This document shows, piece after piece, positions 44,445 through 52,154 of a stretch of DNA of 64,000 nt; the first letter of the stretch is position 1, and each line of letters opens with the position of its first letter. The DNA comes from Streptomyces sp. LHD-70 (GTDB taxonomy: Bacteria; Actinomycetota; Actinomycetes; Streptomycetales; Streptomycetaceae). The position numbers were made by a program, and so were the translations under genes. Where the stretch lies: the NCBI RefSeq assembly GCF_031157275.1, contig NZ_JAVIFW010000006.1, positions 124,001 through 188,000 on the forward strand, in the 5' to 3' direction. The notes under the pieces were generated by a model. It had not been told where the DNA came from and ran no database searches. It was given only the letters and a program-made list of their open reading frames with translations.

Positions 44445-44843
44445 ATGAGTGCTGTTCCTCGTTCAGAAAAGCCGGCAGGCCGGTTCCGCCGGATGCTGGA
44501 CCGGCTGTCCTCGTCCCAGGAGGAGCTGGATTCGGAGGAGCTCCGCGAGGATTCGGAGACGACCGGCTGTATCCGCATCGGCGACTGCCAGGACCGCCAG
44601 ATAGTGACGGTTACTGGTACGTTGCGCACGGTCACGCTGCGCCCCCGGGCCGGCGTCCCCGCCCTGGAGGCCGAGCTGTTCGACGGCTCCGCCGCTCTGG
44701 ACGTGGTGTGGCTGGGCCGACGCTCCATCGTGGGCATCGAGCCGGGGCGCAGACTCATCGCATCAGGCCGGATCTCGATGAGCCGGGGCCGCCGGGTGCT
44801 CTTCAACCCGAAATACGAACTCAGACCGCTCGGACGGGAGTAG
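44445..44843 (+). CDS. OB-fold nucleic-acid-binding protein
   Basis: A 132-residue protein. After a charged, Ser-rich start (DRLSSSQEELDSEELRED), an OB-fold of about 80 residues follows: IGDCQDRQIVTVTGTLRTVT to RLIASGRISMSRGRRVLFNP. This resembles the tRNA-anticodon/RecG-type OB domain. The ATG at 44445 is followed after three bases by the DUF3159 gene. Its role is unknown; RNA or single-stranded DNA binding is likely. Confidence 0.85.
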   Translation: MSAVPRSEKPAGRFRRMLDRLSSSQEELDSEELREDSETTGCIRIGDCQDRQIVTVTGTLRTVTLRPRAGVPALEAELFDGSAALDVVWLGRRSIVGIEPGRRLIASGRISMSRGRRVLFNPKYELRPLGRE

Positions 44844-44846
44844 CCG

Positions 44847-45578
44847 GTGACGTCTGTCGACAAGCCGACCGACCACACCACCACGGGTCAGGCCGACCCC
44901 GACAGCAACACGAAGGCTGTGACCGAGGCCGCTCTCTTCGAGGCGTTCGGCGGTCTCCGCGGCATGCTCGAGACGGTCCTGCCCGGCCTGCTCTTCGTGA
45001 CCATCTACACGGTCGACAAAGACCTGAAGATGTCGGCGATCGCCGCGCTCGGCGTCTCCCTGCTGCTCGTCGTGGTCCGCCTCGCCATGCGGGACACGGT
45101 CAAGCACGCCTTCAGCGGCGTCTTCGGCGTGGGCTTCGGTGTGGTCTTCGCGATGATGACTGGCAACGCCAAGGACTTCTACCTGCCGGGCATGCTCTAC
45201 ACCCTCGGCCTGGCCCTCGCGTACATCGTGACGACGCTCGCCGGGGTCCCGCTGATCGGACTGATCCTCGGCCCGGTCTTCAAGGAGAACCTCTCCTGGC
45301 GCACCCGCAACCCCGGCCGCAAGAAGGCGTACGCGAAGGCGAGTTACGCCTGGGGCTGCATCCTGCTCGCCAAGTGCGCGATCCTCTTCCCGCTCTACTG
45401 GTGGGCGGACACCACGCAGCTCGGCTGGATCCTGGTCGCCCTGAAGATCCCGCCGTTCCTGCTCGCCGTCTGGCTGACCTGGGTCTTCCTGGCGAAGGCC
45501 CCCGCGCCGATCGACGTGTTCGCGGAGATGGAAGCGGAGGAGGCCGCGCGGGCCGAGGCGGAGCGTACGTCGCCCTGA
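44847..45578 (+). CDS. DUF3159 membrane protein
   Basis: A 243-residue protein of the DUF3159 family. Five or six membrane helices are predicted within about 40-220, beginning with GLRGMLETVLPGLLFVTIYT. The conserved segment GPVFKENLSWRTRNPGRKKA lies near 140-159. Both termini are charged. The GTG at 44847 is three bases after the OB-fold gene stop, so they are one operon. Function unknown; often next to Trk genes in Streptomyces. Confidence 0.87.
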   Translation: MTSVDKPTDHTTTGQADPDSNTKAVTEAALFEAFGGLRGMLETVLPGLLFVTIYTVDKDLKMSAIAALGVSLLLVVVRLAMRDTVKHAFSGVFGVGFGVVFAMMTGNAKDFYLPGMLYTLGLALAYIVTTLAGVPLIGLILGPVFKENLSWRTRNPGRKKAYAKASYAWGCILLAKCAILFPLYWWADTTQLGWILVALKIPPFLLAVWLTWVFLAKAPAPIDVFAEMEAEEAARAEAERTSP

Positions 45579-45595
45579 CCTTGCCGGTACGAACA

Positions 45596-45629
45596 AGGGG
45601 CCCGGAACCTGGCGCAGGTTCCGGGCCCT
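45596..45629. terminator. Terminator between convergent DUF3159 and trkA genes
   Basis: GGGCCCGGAACCT and AGGTTCCGGGCCC form a 13-bp stem with a GGCGC loop, 18 bp after the DUF3159 stop. Confidence 0.88.
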
Positions 45630-45649
45630 TCGTCGTACGCGTACGACCG

Positions 45650-46318
45650 CTAGCTCTCCTTGCGGACCGAGAGCAGGTCCTCCAGCTGCTCCTCACGGGC
45701 CTGGGCCGCGACGAACAGGAGCTCGTCGCCCGCCTCCAGGGAGTCCTCCGAGGTCGGGGCCAGGACGCGGGTGCCGCGGATGATCGTCACCAGGGACGTG
45801 TCCTGCGGCCACGCGATGTCGCCGATCGTGGTGCCCGCGAGCGCGGACTCCGGCGGCAGGGTCAGCTCGACCAGGTTGGCGTCGCCGTGGCTGAAGCGCA
45901 GAAGCCGCACCAGGTCGCCGACGCTGACGGCCTCCTCGACCAGGGCCGACATCAGACGCGGCGTGGAGACCGCGACGTCGACGCCCCAGGACTCGTTGAA
46001 CAGCCACTCGTTCTTCGGGTTGTTGACCCGGGCGACGACGCGCGGAACCCCGTACTCCGTCTTCGCGAGGAGGGAGACGACGAGGTTGACCTTGTCGTCA
46101 CCGGTCGCCGCGATCACGACGTTGCAGCGCTGCAGGGCCGCCTCGTCCAGGGACGTGATCTCGCAGGCGTCGGCGAGCAGCCACTCGGCCTGCGGCACCC
46201 GCTCCACCGAGATGGCGGTGGGGGCCTTGTCGATCAGGAGCACCTCGTGCCCGTTCTCCAGGAGCTCGCCCGCGATGGAACGACCCACCGCGCCTGCTCC
46301 GGCAATGGCGACGCGCAT
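45650..46318 (-). CDS. trkA: TrkA family potassium uptake protein (distal)
   Basis: A 222-residue cytoplasmic regulator with an N-terminal RCK_N domain (about 1-125; GAGAVGRSIAGELLENGHEV binds a nucleotide) and a C-terminal RCK_C domain (about 140-220). In other bacteria RCK_C binds c-di-AMP or divalent cations. Its ATG is at 46318 and overlaps the stop of the upstream TrkA gene by one base. No TrkH/TrkG channel is adjacent; it may pair with another transporter. Confidence 0.9.
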   Translation of the reverse strand: MRVAIAGAGAVGRSIAGELLENGHEVLLIDKAPTAISVERVPQAEWLLADACEITSLDEAALQRCNVVIAATGDDKVNLVVSLLAKTEYGVPRVVARVNNPKNEWLFNESWGVDVAVSTPRLMSALVEEAVSVGDLVRLLRFSHGDANLVELTLPPESALAGTTIGDIAWPQDTSLVTIIRGTRVLAPTSEDSLEAGDELLFVAAQAREEQLEDLLSVRKES

Positions 46319-46986
46319 CAGTGACCGTCCTCCTCAGGGCCCTCGGCGAACGCCGCCTCGATCTTCGCGACCTCGTCGGTGCGCATCATCACGTGCACCA
46401 AGTCGCCCTCCTGCAGCACCGTCTGCGAGGACGGCAGGACCGCCTCGCCCAGGCGGGTGAGGAACGCGACGCGGACGCCGGTCTCCTCCTGCAGCTTGCT
46501 GATCTTGTGTCCGACCCAGGCGCTGGACGCGTGCACCTCCGCGAGCTGCACCCCGCCGGTGGGGTCGCGCCACAGCGGTTCGGCGCCGGACGGAAGGAGC
46601 CGGCGCAGCATCTGGTCGGCGGTCCAGCGGACCGTCGCGACGGTCGGGATGCCGAGGCGCTGGTAGACCTCGGCGCGGCGCGGGTCGTAGATACGGGCCG
46701 CGACGTTCTCGATGCCGAACATCTCGCGGGCCACCCGGGCCGCGATGATGTTGGAGTTGTCGCCGCTGCTCACGGCGGCGAAGGCGCCGGCGTCCTCGAT
46801 ACCGGCCTCGCGCAGGGTGTCCTGGTCGAAGCCGACGCCGGTGACGCGGCGCCCGCCGAAGCCGGAGCCGAGCCGGCGAAAAGCCGTGGGGTCCTGGTCG
46901 ACCACCGCGACCGTATGCCCCTGCTGCTCCAGGGTCTGCGCGAGTGCGGCGCCCACCCGTCCGCAGCCCATGATGACGATGTGCAC
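46318..46986 (-). CDS. trkA: TrkA family potassium uptake protein (proximal)
   Basis: A 222-residue paralogue of the downstream protein. MHIVIMGCGRVGAALAQTLE gives the nucleotide-binding fold, and an RCK_C domain follows from about 135 (GVQLAEVHASSAWVGHKISK). Two adjacent TrkA proteins of this kind correspond to the CeoB/CeoC pair in mycobacteria and probably form a hetero-complex. It is divergent from the KimA-like permease gene, 200 bp away, so both may respond to potassium. Confidence 0.9.
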   Translation of the reverse strand: MHIVIMGCGRVGAALAQTLEQQGHTVAVVDQDPTAFRRLGSGFGGRRVTGVGFDQDTLREAGIEDAGAFAAVSSGDNSNIIAARVAREMFGIENVAARIYDPRRAEVYQRLGIPTVATVRWTADQMLRRLLPSGAEPLWRDPTGGVQLAEVHASSAWVGHKISKLQEETGVRVAFLTRLGEAVLPSSQTVLQEGDLVHVMMRTDEVAKIEAAFAEGPEEDGH

Positions 46987-47186
46987 GACCGTCCTTCCGG
47001 CTGGCGTATTTCCTACGTCAGGAATGCGTTAGGAATGCGTTAGCAACTCTGCGGCTGCTACTTACTGCTGAGGCCTCGAAGGCTTCCTGGGCTCAGGATT
47101 AACAGGGTCTCAGACAGACGCACAAGCTACACAGCCGCCGAGAGGCGGGTGGGCGGCCCCCCTTTCGAACGCTTACGATCCTCACC
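46987..47186. promoter_or_regulatory. Divergent promoter region of trkA pair and KimA-like gene
   Basis: A 200-bp gap. It has a direct repeat GGAATGCGTTA (47020, 47031) and an AT-rich stretch near 47015-47060. No riboswitch core is recognised. Confidence 0.4.
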
Positions 47187-49289
47187 GTGTCCAAACTGAC
47201 CGACGTGCCCAAACGGATTCTCATCGGGCGCGCACTGCGCAGCGACCGGCTGGGAGAAACGCTCCTTCCCAAGCGCATCGCACTTCCCGTCTTCGCCTCC
47301 GACCCGCTGTCGTCGGTGGCGTACGCGCCCGGAGAAGTGCTCCTCGTGCTGTCCATCGCGGGGCTCTCGGCGTACCACTTCAGCCCGTGGATCGCGGTCG
47401 CCGTCGTCGTGCTGATGTTCACGGTCGTGGCGTCGTACCGGCAGAACGTGCACGCCTATCCGAGCGGTGGCGGTGACTACGAGGTCGCCAACACCAACCT
47501 CGGGCCGAAGGCCGGACTCACCGTCGCGAGCGCGCTGCTCGTCGACTACGTCCTGACCGTCGCCGTGTCGATCTCCTCCGGCATCGAGAACCTGGGCTCC
47601 GCGATCCCGTTCGTCGTCGAGCACAAGGTGCTCTGCGCCGTCGCCGTGATCGTGCTCCTCACGCTGATGAACCTGCGCGGCGTCAAGGAGTCCGGAAAGC
47701 TCTTCGCGATCCCCACGTACGTCTTCGTGACCGGCGTCTTCCTGATGCTGGTGTGGGGCGCCTTCCGCAGCTTCGTCCTCGGCGACGAGATGAAGGCACC
47801 GACCGCCGACCTCGTCATCAAGCCGGAGCACGAGGGCCTCGCGGGCCTCGCGCTCGTCTTCCTGCTGCTGCGCGCCTTCTCCTCCGGCTGTGCGGCGCTC
47901 ACCGGCGTCGAGGCGATCAGCAACGGCGTGCCCGCGTTCCGCAAGCCCAAGTCGAAGAACGCGGCCACCACGCTCGCCCTGATGGGCGGCCTGGCCGTCA
48001 CCATGTTCTGCGGCATCATCGTGCTCGCCATGGCCACCGACGTCCGGATGGCCGAACGGCCCGCGCACGATCTTTTCCTCAACGGGCAGCCCGTCGGCGC
48101 GGACTACGTCCAGAACCCGGTGATCTCGCAGGTCGCCGAGGCCGTCTTCGGACACGGCTCGATCCTCTTCATCATCCTGGCCGCGGCCACCGCGCTCGTC
48201 CTGTTCCTCGCGGCCAACACCGCGTACAACGGCTTCCCGCTGCTCGGCTCGATCCTCGCGCAGGACCGCTATCTGCCGCGCCAGCTGCACACCCGCGGCG
48301 ACCGGCTCGCGTTCTCCAACGGCATCGTGCTGCTCGCCGGCGCCGCCGCGCTCCTCGTCGTCATCTACGGGGCCGACTCCACCCGCCTCATCCAGCTCTA
48401 CATCGTCGGCGTCTTCGTCTCGTTCACGCTCAGCCAGATCGGCATGGTCCGGCACTGGAACCGGCACCTGCGGACCGAGAAGGACCCCGCCAAGCGGCGG
48501 CGCATGATCCGCTCCCGCGCCATCAACACCTTCGGCGCGTTCTTCACCGGGCTCGTCCTGGTCGTCGTCCTCGTCACCAAGTTCACCCACGGCGCCTGGG
48601 TCGCCCTCCTCGGCATGGTGATCTTCTACGCGACCATGAGCGCGATCCGCCGCCACTACGACCGCGTCGCCGAGGAGATCGCCGCCCCCGAGGGCCCCTC
48701 CGACGACAGCGTGCGCCCCTCCCGCGTGCACTCCATCGTCCTGGTCTCCAAGGTCCACCGGCCCACCCTGCGCGCCGTCGCCTACGCCAAGCTGATGCGC
48801 TCCGACACCCTCGAGGCCGTCAGCATCAACGTCGACCCGGACGAGACCAAGGCGCTCAAGGACGAGTGGGAACGGCGCGGCATCTCCGTACCGCTGAAGA
48901 TCCTCGACTCCCCGTACCGCGAGATCACCCGCCCGATCATCGAGTACGTGAAGAACCTGCGCCGCGAGTCCCCGCGGGACGCGGTCAGCGTGATCATTCC
49001 CGAGTACGTGGTGGGCCACTGGTACGAGCATCTGCTGCACAACCAGAGCGCCCTGCGGCTCAAGGGCCGGCTCCTGTTCACGCCCGGCGTGATGGTCACC
49101 TCCGTGCCGTACCAGCTGGAGTCCTCCGAGGCCGCCAAGCAGCGGGCCCGCAGGCGCCAGGAGTGGAACGCCCCCGGCGCGGTCCGGCGCGGCCCGGTCG
49201 AGCAGCGCAAGCCGAAGGCGGCGAGCAACAGCGGCAACAAGGGAAGCGGCAACGGGGTCGGCAACGGGGTCGGCAACGGCAAGAGCTGA
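47187..49289 (+). CDS. APC-superfamily permease, KimA/KUP-like potassium importer
   Basis: A 700-residue integral membrane protein with about 12 helices in residues 30-490, followed by a cytoplasmic domain of about 200 residues. The start VSKLTDVPKRILIGRALRSD, the segment FASDPLSSVAYAPGEVLLVL and YPSGGGDYEVA match KimA-type proteins, high-affinity K+/H+ symporters closed by c-di-AMP. VSKVHRPTLRAVAYAKLMRS is in the conserved cytoplasmic part. The last 30 residues contain GNGVGNGVGNG repeats. GTG at 47187. Substrate assignment rests on family likeness and on the trkA neighbours. Confidence 0.85.
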   Translation: MSKLTDVPKRILIGRALRSDRLGETLLPKRIALPVFASDPLSSVAYAPGEVLLVLSIAGLSAYHFSPWIAVAVVVLMFTVVASYRQNVHAYPSGGGDYEVANTNLGPKAGLTVASALLVDYVLTVAVSISSGIENLGSAIPFVVEHKVLCAVAVIVLLTLMNLRGVKESGKLFAIPTYVFVTGVFLMLVWGAFRSFVLGDEMKAPTADLVIKPEHEGLAGLALVFLLLRAFSSGCAALTGVEAISNGVPAFRKPKSKNAATTLALMGGLAVTMFCGIIVLAMATDVRMAERPAHDLFLNGQPVGADYVQNPVISQVAEAVFGHGSILFIILAAATALVLFLAANTAYNGFPLLGSILAQDRYLPRQLHTRGDRLAFSNGIVLLAGAAALLVVIYGADSTRLIQLYIVGVFVSFTLSQIGMVRHWNRHLRTEKDPAKRRRMIRSRAINTFGAFFTGLVLVVVLVTKFTHGAWVALLGMVIFYATMSAIRRHYDRVAEEIAAPEGPSDDSVRPSRVHSIVLVSKVHRPTLRAVAYAKLMRSDTLEAVSINVDPDETKALKDEWERRGISVPLKILDSPYREITRPIIEYVKNLRRESPRDAVSVIIPEYVVGHWYEHLLHNQSALRLKGRLLFTPGVMVTSVPYQLESSEAAKQRARRRQEWNAPGAVRRGPVEQRKPKAASNSGNKGSGNGVGNGVGNGKS

Positions 49290-49385
49290 GTCGTTCTCCG
49301 TGTGGTGAGCGGCCGGGCGCGGTCCACGTAGACTGGTGGGCTGTTGTCCGGCCTTCCCCCTTTTCGCATCTGGAGCCACCCCGCC

Positions 49386-50717
49386 ATGCAGGCAGAACCG
49401 AAGACATCGCTGGTGGGAGAGGAGTACGAGGTCGAGGTCGGCCCCGTCGCCCACGGCGGCCACTGCATCGCCCGTACGTCCGAGGGCCGGGTGCTCTTCG
49501 TGCGGCACACGCTGCCCGGCGAGCGGGTCGTGGCTCGCGTCACCGAGGGCGAGGAGGACTCCCGCTTTCTGCGTGCCGACGCGGTGGAGATCCTCGCCCC
49601 CTCCAAGGACCGCATCGAGGCGCCCTGTCCGTACGCCGGTCCCGGCCGTTGCGGTGGCTGCGACTGGCAGCACGCCAAGCCGGGCGCGCAGCGCCGACTC
49701 AAGGGCGAGGTGCTCGCCGAGCAGCTGCAGCGGCTCGCCGGACTGACCCCCGAAGAGGCCGGCTGGGACGGCACGGTGATGCCCGCCGAGGGCGACAAGC
49801 TGCCCGCCGGCGAGGTGCCGCAGTGGCGCACGCGCGTGCAGTACGCGGTCGACCCCGATACGGGCAAGGCCGGTCTGCGGCGCCACCGTTCGCACGAGGT
49901 CGAGCCGATCGAGCACTGCATGATCGCCGCCGAGGGCGTCAGCGAACTCGGCATCGAGCAGCGCGACTGGTCGGGCATGGCCTCCGTCGACGCGATCGCC
50001 GCGACCGGCTCCCAGGACCGCCAGGTGATCCTCACCCCGCGCCCGGGCATGCGGCTGCCGATCGTCGAACTCGACCGTCCGGTCTCGGTGATGCGGGTCG
50101 GGGAGAAGGACGGGGGCGTGCACCGCGTCCACGGGCGCCCGTTCGTCCGCGAGCGCGCCGACGGCCGTACGTACCGCGTGGGCAACGGCGGCTTCTGGCA
50201 GGTCCACCCGAAGGCCGCCGACACCCTCGTCCTCGCCGTCATGCAGGGCCTGCTCCCGCGCAAGGGCGAGACGGCCCTCGACCTGTACTGCGGCGTCGGC
50301 CTCTTCGCCGGCGCGATCGCCGACCGGGTGGGCGAGCAGGGTGCGGTCCTCGGAATCGAGTCCGGCAAGCGGGCGGTCGAGGACGCGCGGCACAACCTGG
50401 AGTCCTTCGACCGCGTCCGCATCGAGCAGGGCAAGGTCGAGTCGGTCCTGCCCCGCACGGGCATCACGGACGTCGACCTGATCGTCCTGGACCCGCCCCG
50501 CGCGGGCGCCGGCAAGCAGACGGTCCGTCATCTGGCGGGCCTGGGCGCCCGCCGCATCGCCTACGTGGCCTGCGACCCGGCGGCACTGGCCCGGGACCTG
50601 GGGTACTTCGGGGAGGCGGGGTATCGGGTTCGGGTGCTGCGGGCGTTCGATCTGTTTCCGATGACTCATCATGTGGAGTGCGTTGCGGTGCTTGAGCCGG
50701 CCACGAAGGGCTCCTGA
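49386..50717 (+). CDS. Class I SAM-dependent RNA (uracil-5-)methyltransferase, TrmA/RlmCD type; island attachment gene
   Basis: A 443-residue RNA methyltransferase that makes 5-methyluridine in 23S rRNA or tRNA. An N-terminal TRAM domain (about 8-65; EEYEVEVGPVAHGGHCIART) precedes a [4Fe-4S] cysteine cluster CPYAGPGRCGGCDWQH near 80-95. The SAM site is ALDLYCGVGLFAG near 299 and the catalytic cysteine lies in YVACDPAALARDL near 397. The gene is intact, but its last 21 codons occur again, diverged, at 60030-60091, so the present 3' end was probably supplied by the integrated island. ATG at 49386. Confidence 0.9.
   Translation: MQAEPKTSLVGEEYEVEVGPVAHGGHCIARTSEGRVLFVRHTLPGERVVARVTEGEEDSRFLRADAVEILAPSKDRIEAPCPYAGPGRCGGCDWQHAKPGAQRRLKGEVLAEQLQRLAGLTPEEAGWDGTVMPAEGDKLPAGEVPQWRTRVQYAVDPDTGKAGLRRHRSHEVEPIEHCMIAAEGVSELGIEQRDWSGMASVDAIAATGSQDRQVILTPRPGMRLPIVELDRPVSVMRVGEKDGGVHRVHGRPFVRERADGRTYRVGNGGFWQVHPKAADTLVLAVMQGLLPRKGETALDLYCGVGLFAGAIADRVGEQGAVLGIESGKRAVEDARHNLESFDRVRIEQGKVESVLPRTGITDVDLIVLDPPRAGAGKQTVRHLAGLGARRIAYVACDPAALARDLGYFGEAGYRVRVLRAFDLFPMTHHVECVAVLEPATKGS
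50656..50717. other. Attachment site attL-like segment (3' end of methyltransferase gene)
   Basis: 62 bp that align without gaps to 60030-60091 (about 48 of 62 identical; exact over TTCCGATGAC and CATCA). The encoded ends are FPMTHHVECVAVLEPATKGS and IPMTHHLECVAILEPVDKGR. Confidence 0.7.
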
Positions 50718-51331
50718 ACTGCGGTTTCTTGCGTGCGCATTATGCGCGGTGTAGGAGTTACGGCCGATATCTTGACGCTGAAATGACGCTTGTGACGCTC
50801 ATTTGACGCTTGCCCTGATGGGTCGTCAGGCGCTTTGCGTAATGGCCTTGCGAGCCACTGGGTCCCGCTCGTACTGCTCTTGGTGGCCTCGTTTCGGTCG
50901 GGGTTGGGGGGGCTCGGCTCCGCTTGTGGCTGCGAGTGTGTGCGTACTCCCGCAGGCGTGTAGGGGCTGTATCTGCACGTTCGTGTGCGTGCAGAGGTGC
51001 CCCGCTTCCAGGAGGCGTGCTGGCCGCGGCTTGCTGGCTCCTGCCGGTGGAAGATTCGGCGTATCGAGGGCGAGCCTCTGTGGCTCGTCGGTCGGTGTTC
51101 GTGCGCTGGAAGCCAGCTGACTTTGCCAGGCTGCTAGTAACCGCTTGCGGATGGCGACGGTCGCGCTGCCGAGACGGTACACAGTGAACTACTTGTCTGC
51201 GTAGCGCTGCAGGCGGCCAAGCGAGTGGGCGACCATGCTCGGGTCGAAGCTTGAATATCCGCAGGTCAGGGTGTTGTCCTCGGGAGGTCCCGCATCTCTG
51301 TGAGCCGTTGCCCACGCCTGTCTCCGGCTGG
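50718..51331. other. 614-bp island left margin without a convincing gene
   Basis: Holds four TGACGCT repeats (50773-50810) and otherwise sequence with lower GC and no persuasive coding pattern. A 65-codon frame ending at 51189 on the minus strand reads GYSSFDPSMVAHSLGRLQRY near its end and looks like the tail of a decayed gene, but it has no proper start. An integrase gene would be expected here and is absent. Confidence 0.5.
50773..50810. repeat. Four TGACGCT repeats, probable integrase arm sites (left)
   Basis: TGACGCT at 50773, 50784, 50793 and 50804. The last pair, GTGACGCTCATTTGACGCT, is nearly identical to the pair at the right end of the island. Confidence 0.65.
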
Positions 51332-52153
51332 TTATGGCGCGGTAGCGGCGAGGTCGTTGAGTGTGGCGTTGACCAGGGGCCAACACATGTCCACTGTGTC
51401 CCTATTAGGGCGGTGGCCGGTTCGCTTCTCCAGATGGGGATGGACCGAGTTGCGGTAGTGGCGGACGAGTTCGAAGGCCATCTTCGCGTCAGGCTCGATC
51501 CAGCCGTTGGTGTGCGCGAATTGCACGAGGTCCTGCAGCCCCATGTTCTTGGCCGGTTTCGGCAGAGGGCTCTGGGCGGTGCGGGATGTCGCGGCGTGTA
51601 GTAGGACGCCTTCGAGCAGGCTGCCCAGCATGATCACGGCCGAGACGTATGCGCCGTGCTCGTAGCAAACGTGGGCCTCGTTGAGCCGAGTCTGCACCGA
51701 GTCCGCCAGCGCCGGGTCGTCGACCACGTCTTGGATCGACACCTGCAACTCGACCCGAGTCAGTCGTCGTGCGCCGTCGCCGTCGGGGTCCAGCTCGGTG
51801 AGGACGGGTTTGTTGCTGCTGAGCTCAACCTGCAGCCCTTCCAGATGCAGCAGCTCGTTGAGGCGTTCCAGGGTGGCCTCGAACTCCCGCTTCTGCCCGT
51901 GAAACTCGCGGGGGTCGGCCAGGCGAAGGACGGCGTGCTCGATGTCCTCGGGGTTGCGCTCGCGGCGGTCGAGCAGGAGCTGGGTGGTCCACGAGTGACG
52001 TGGACTGCCGTCGTGATCGGGGACGTGCTGCCACCCCGCGCGGCGGAAGAACCCTGGCAGTTCCCAGCCGCGCAGGTAGCGCACGGGGCCGTCATCACCG
52101 CAGATCAGGCGGGCGATCTCGGTCAGTGTGTTCTCGTCGAGTGGGCCGGCCAT
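51332..52153 (-). CDS. Hypothetical protein with HEPN-like motif, partner of helicase-nuclease
   Basis: A 273-residue cytoplasmic protein starting ATG 52153, one base after the helicase stop, thus in the same operon. The N-terminal half (1-110) starts MAGPLDENTLTEIARLICGD and contains GWELPGFFRRAGW, resembling AbiJ-like N-terminal domains. The C-terminal half is helical, with CYEHGAYVSAVIMLGSLLEG near 180 and RHYRNSVHPH near 245, an R-x(4-6)-H pattern as in HEPN ribonucleases and related Abi proteins. HEPN domains cut RNA in many toxin and defence systems. The active pattern is not proven: the motif could also be structural. Base composition is lower in GC than the core genes. Confidence 0.72.
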   Translation of the reverse strand: MAGPLDENTLTEIARLICGDDGPVRYLRGWELPGFFRRAGWQHVPDHDGSPRHSWTTQLLLDRRERNPEDIEHAVLRLADPREFHGQKREFEATLERLNELLHLEGLQVELSSNKPVLTELDPDGDGARRLTRVELQVSIQDVVDDPALADSVQTRLNEAHVCYEHGAYVSAVIMLGSLLEGVLLHAATSRTAQSPLPKPAKNMGLQDLVQFAHTNGWIEPDAKMAFELVRHYRNSVHPHLEKRTGHRPNRDTVDMCWPLVNATLNDLAATAP

Positions 52154-52154
52154 G

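Noticed and set aside
47127..50672. A very long open frame on the minus strand opposite the KimA-like and methyltransferase genes
   Set aside because: It lies antisense to two clear genes and its composition (runs of Asp, Glu, Arg, Gly, His) is that of a GC-rich shadow frame.
50826..51182. 118-codon minus-strand frame in the left island margin
   Set aside because: Starts MYRLGSATVAIRKRLLAA but has no ribosome site, no domain and odd composition; left as non-coding.
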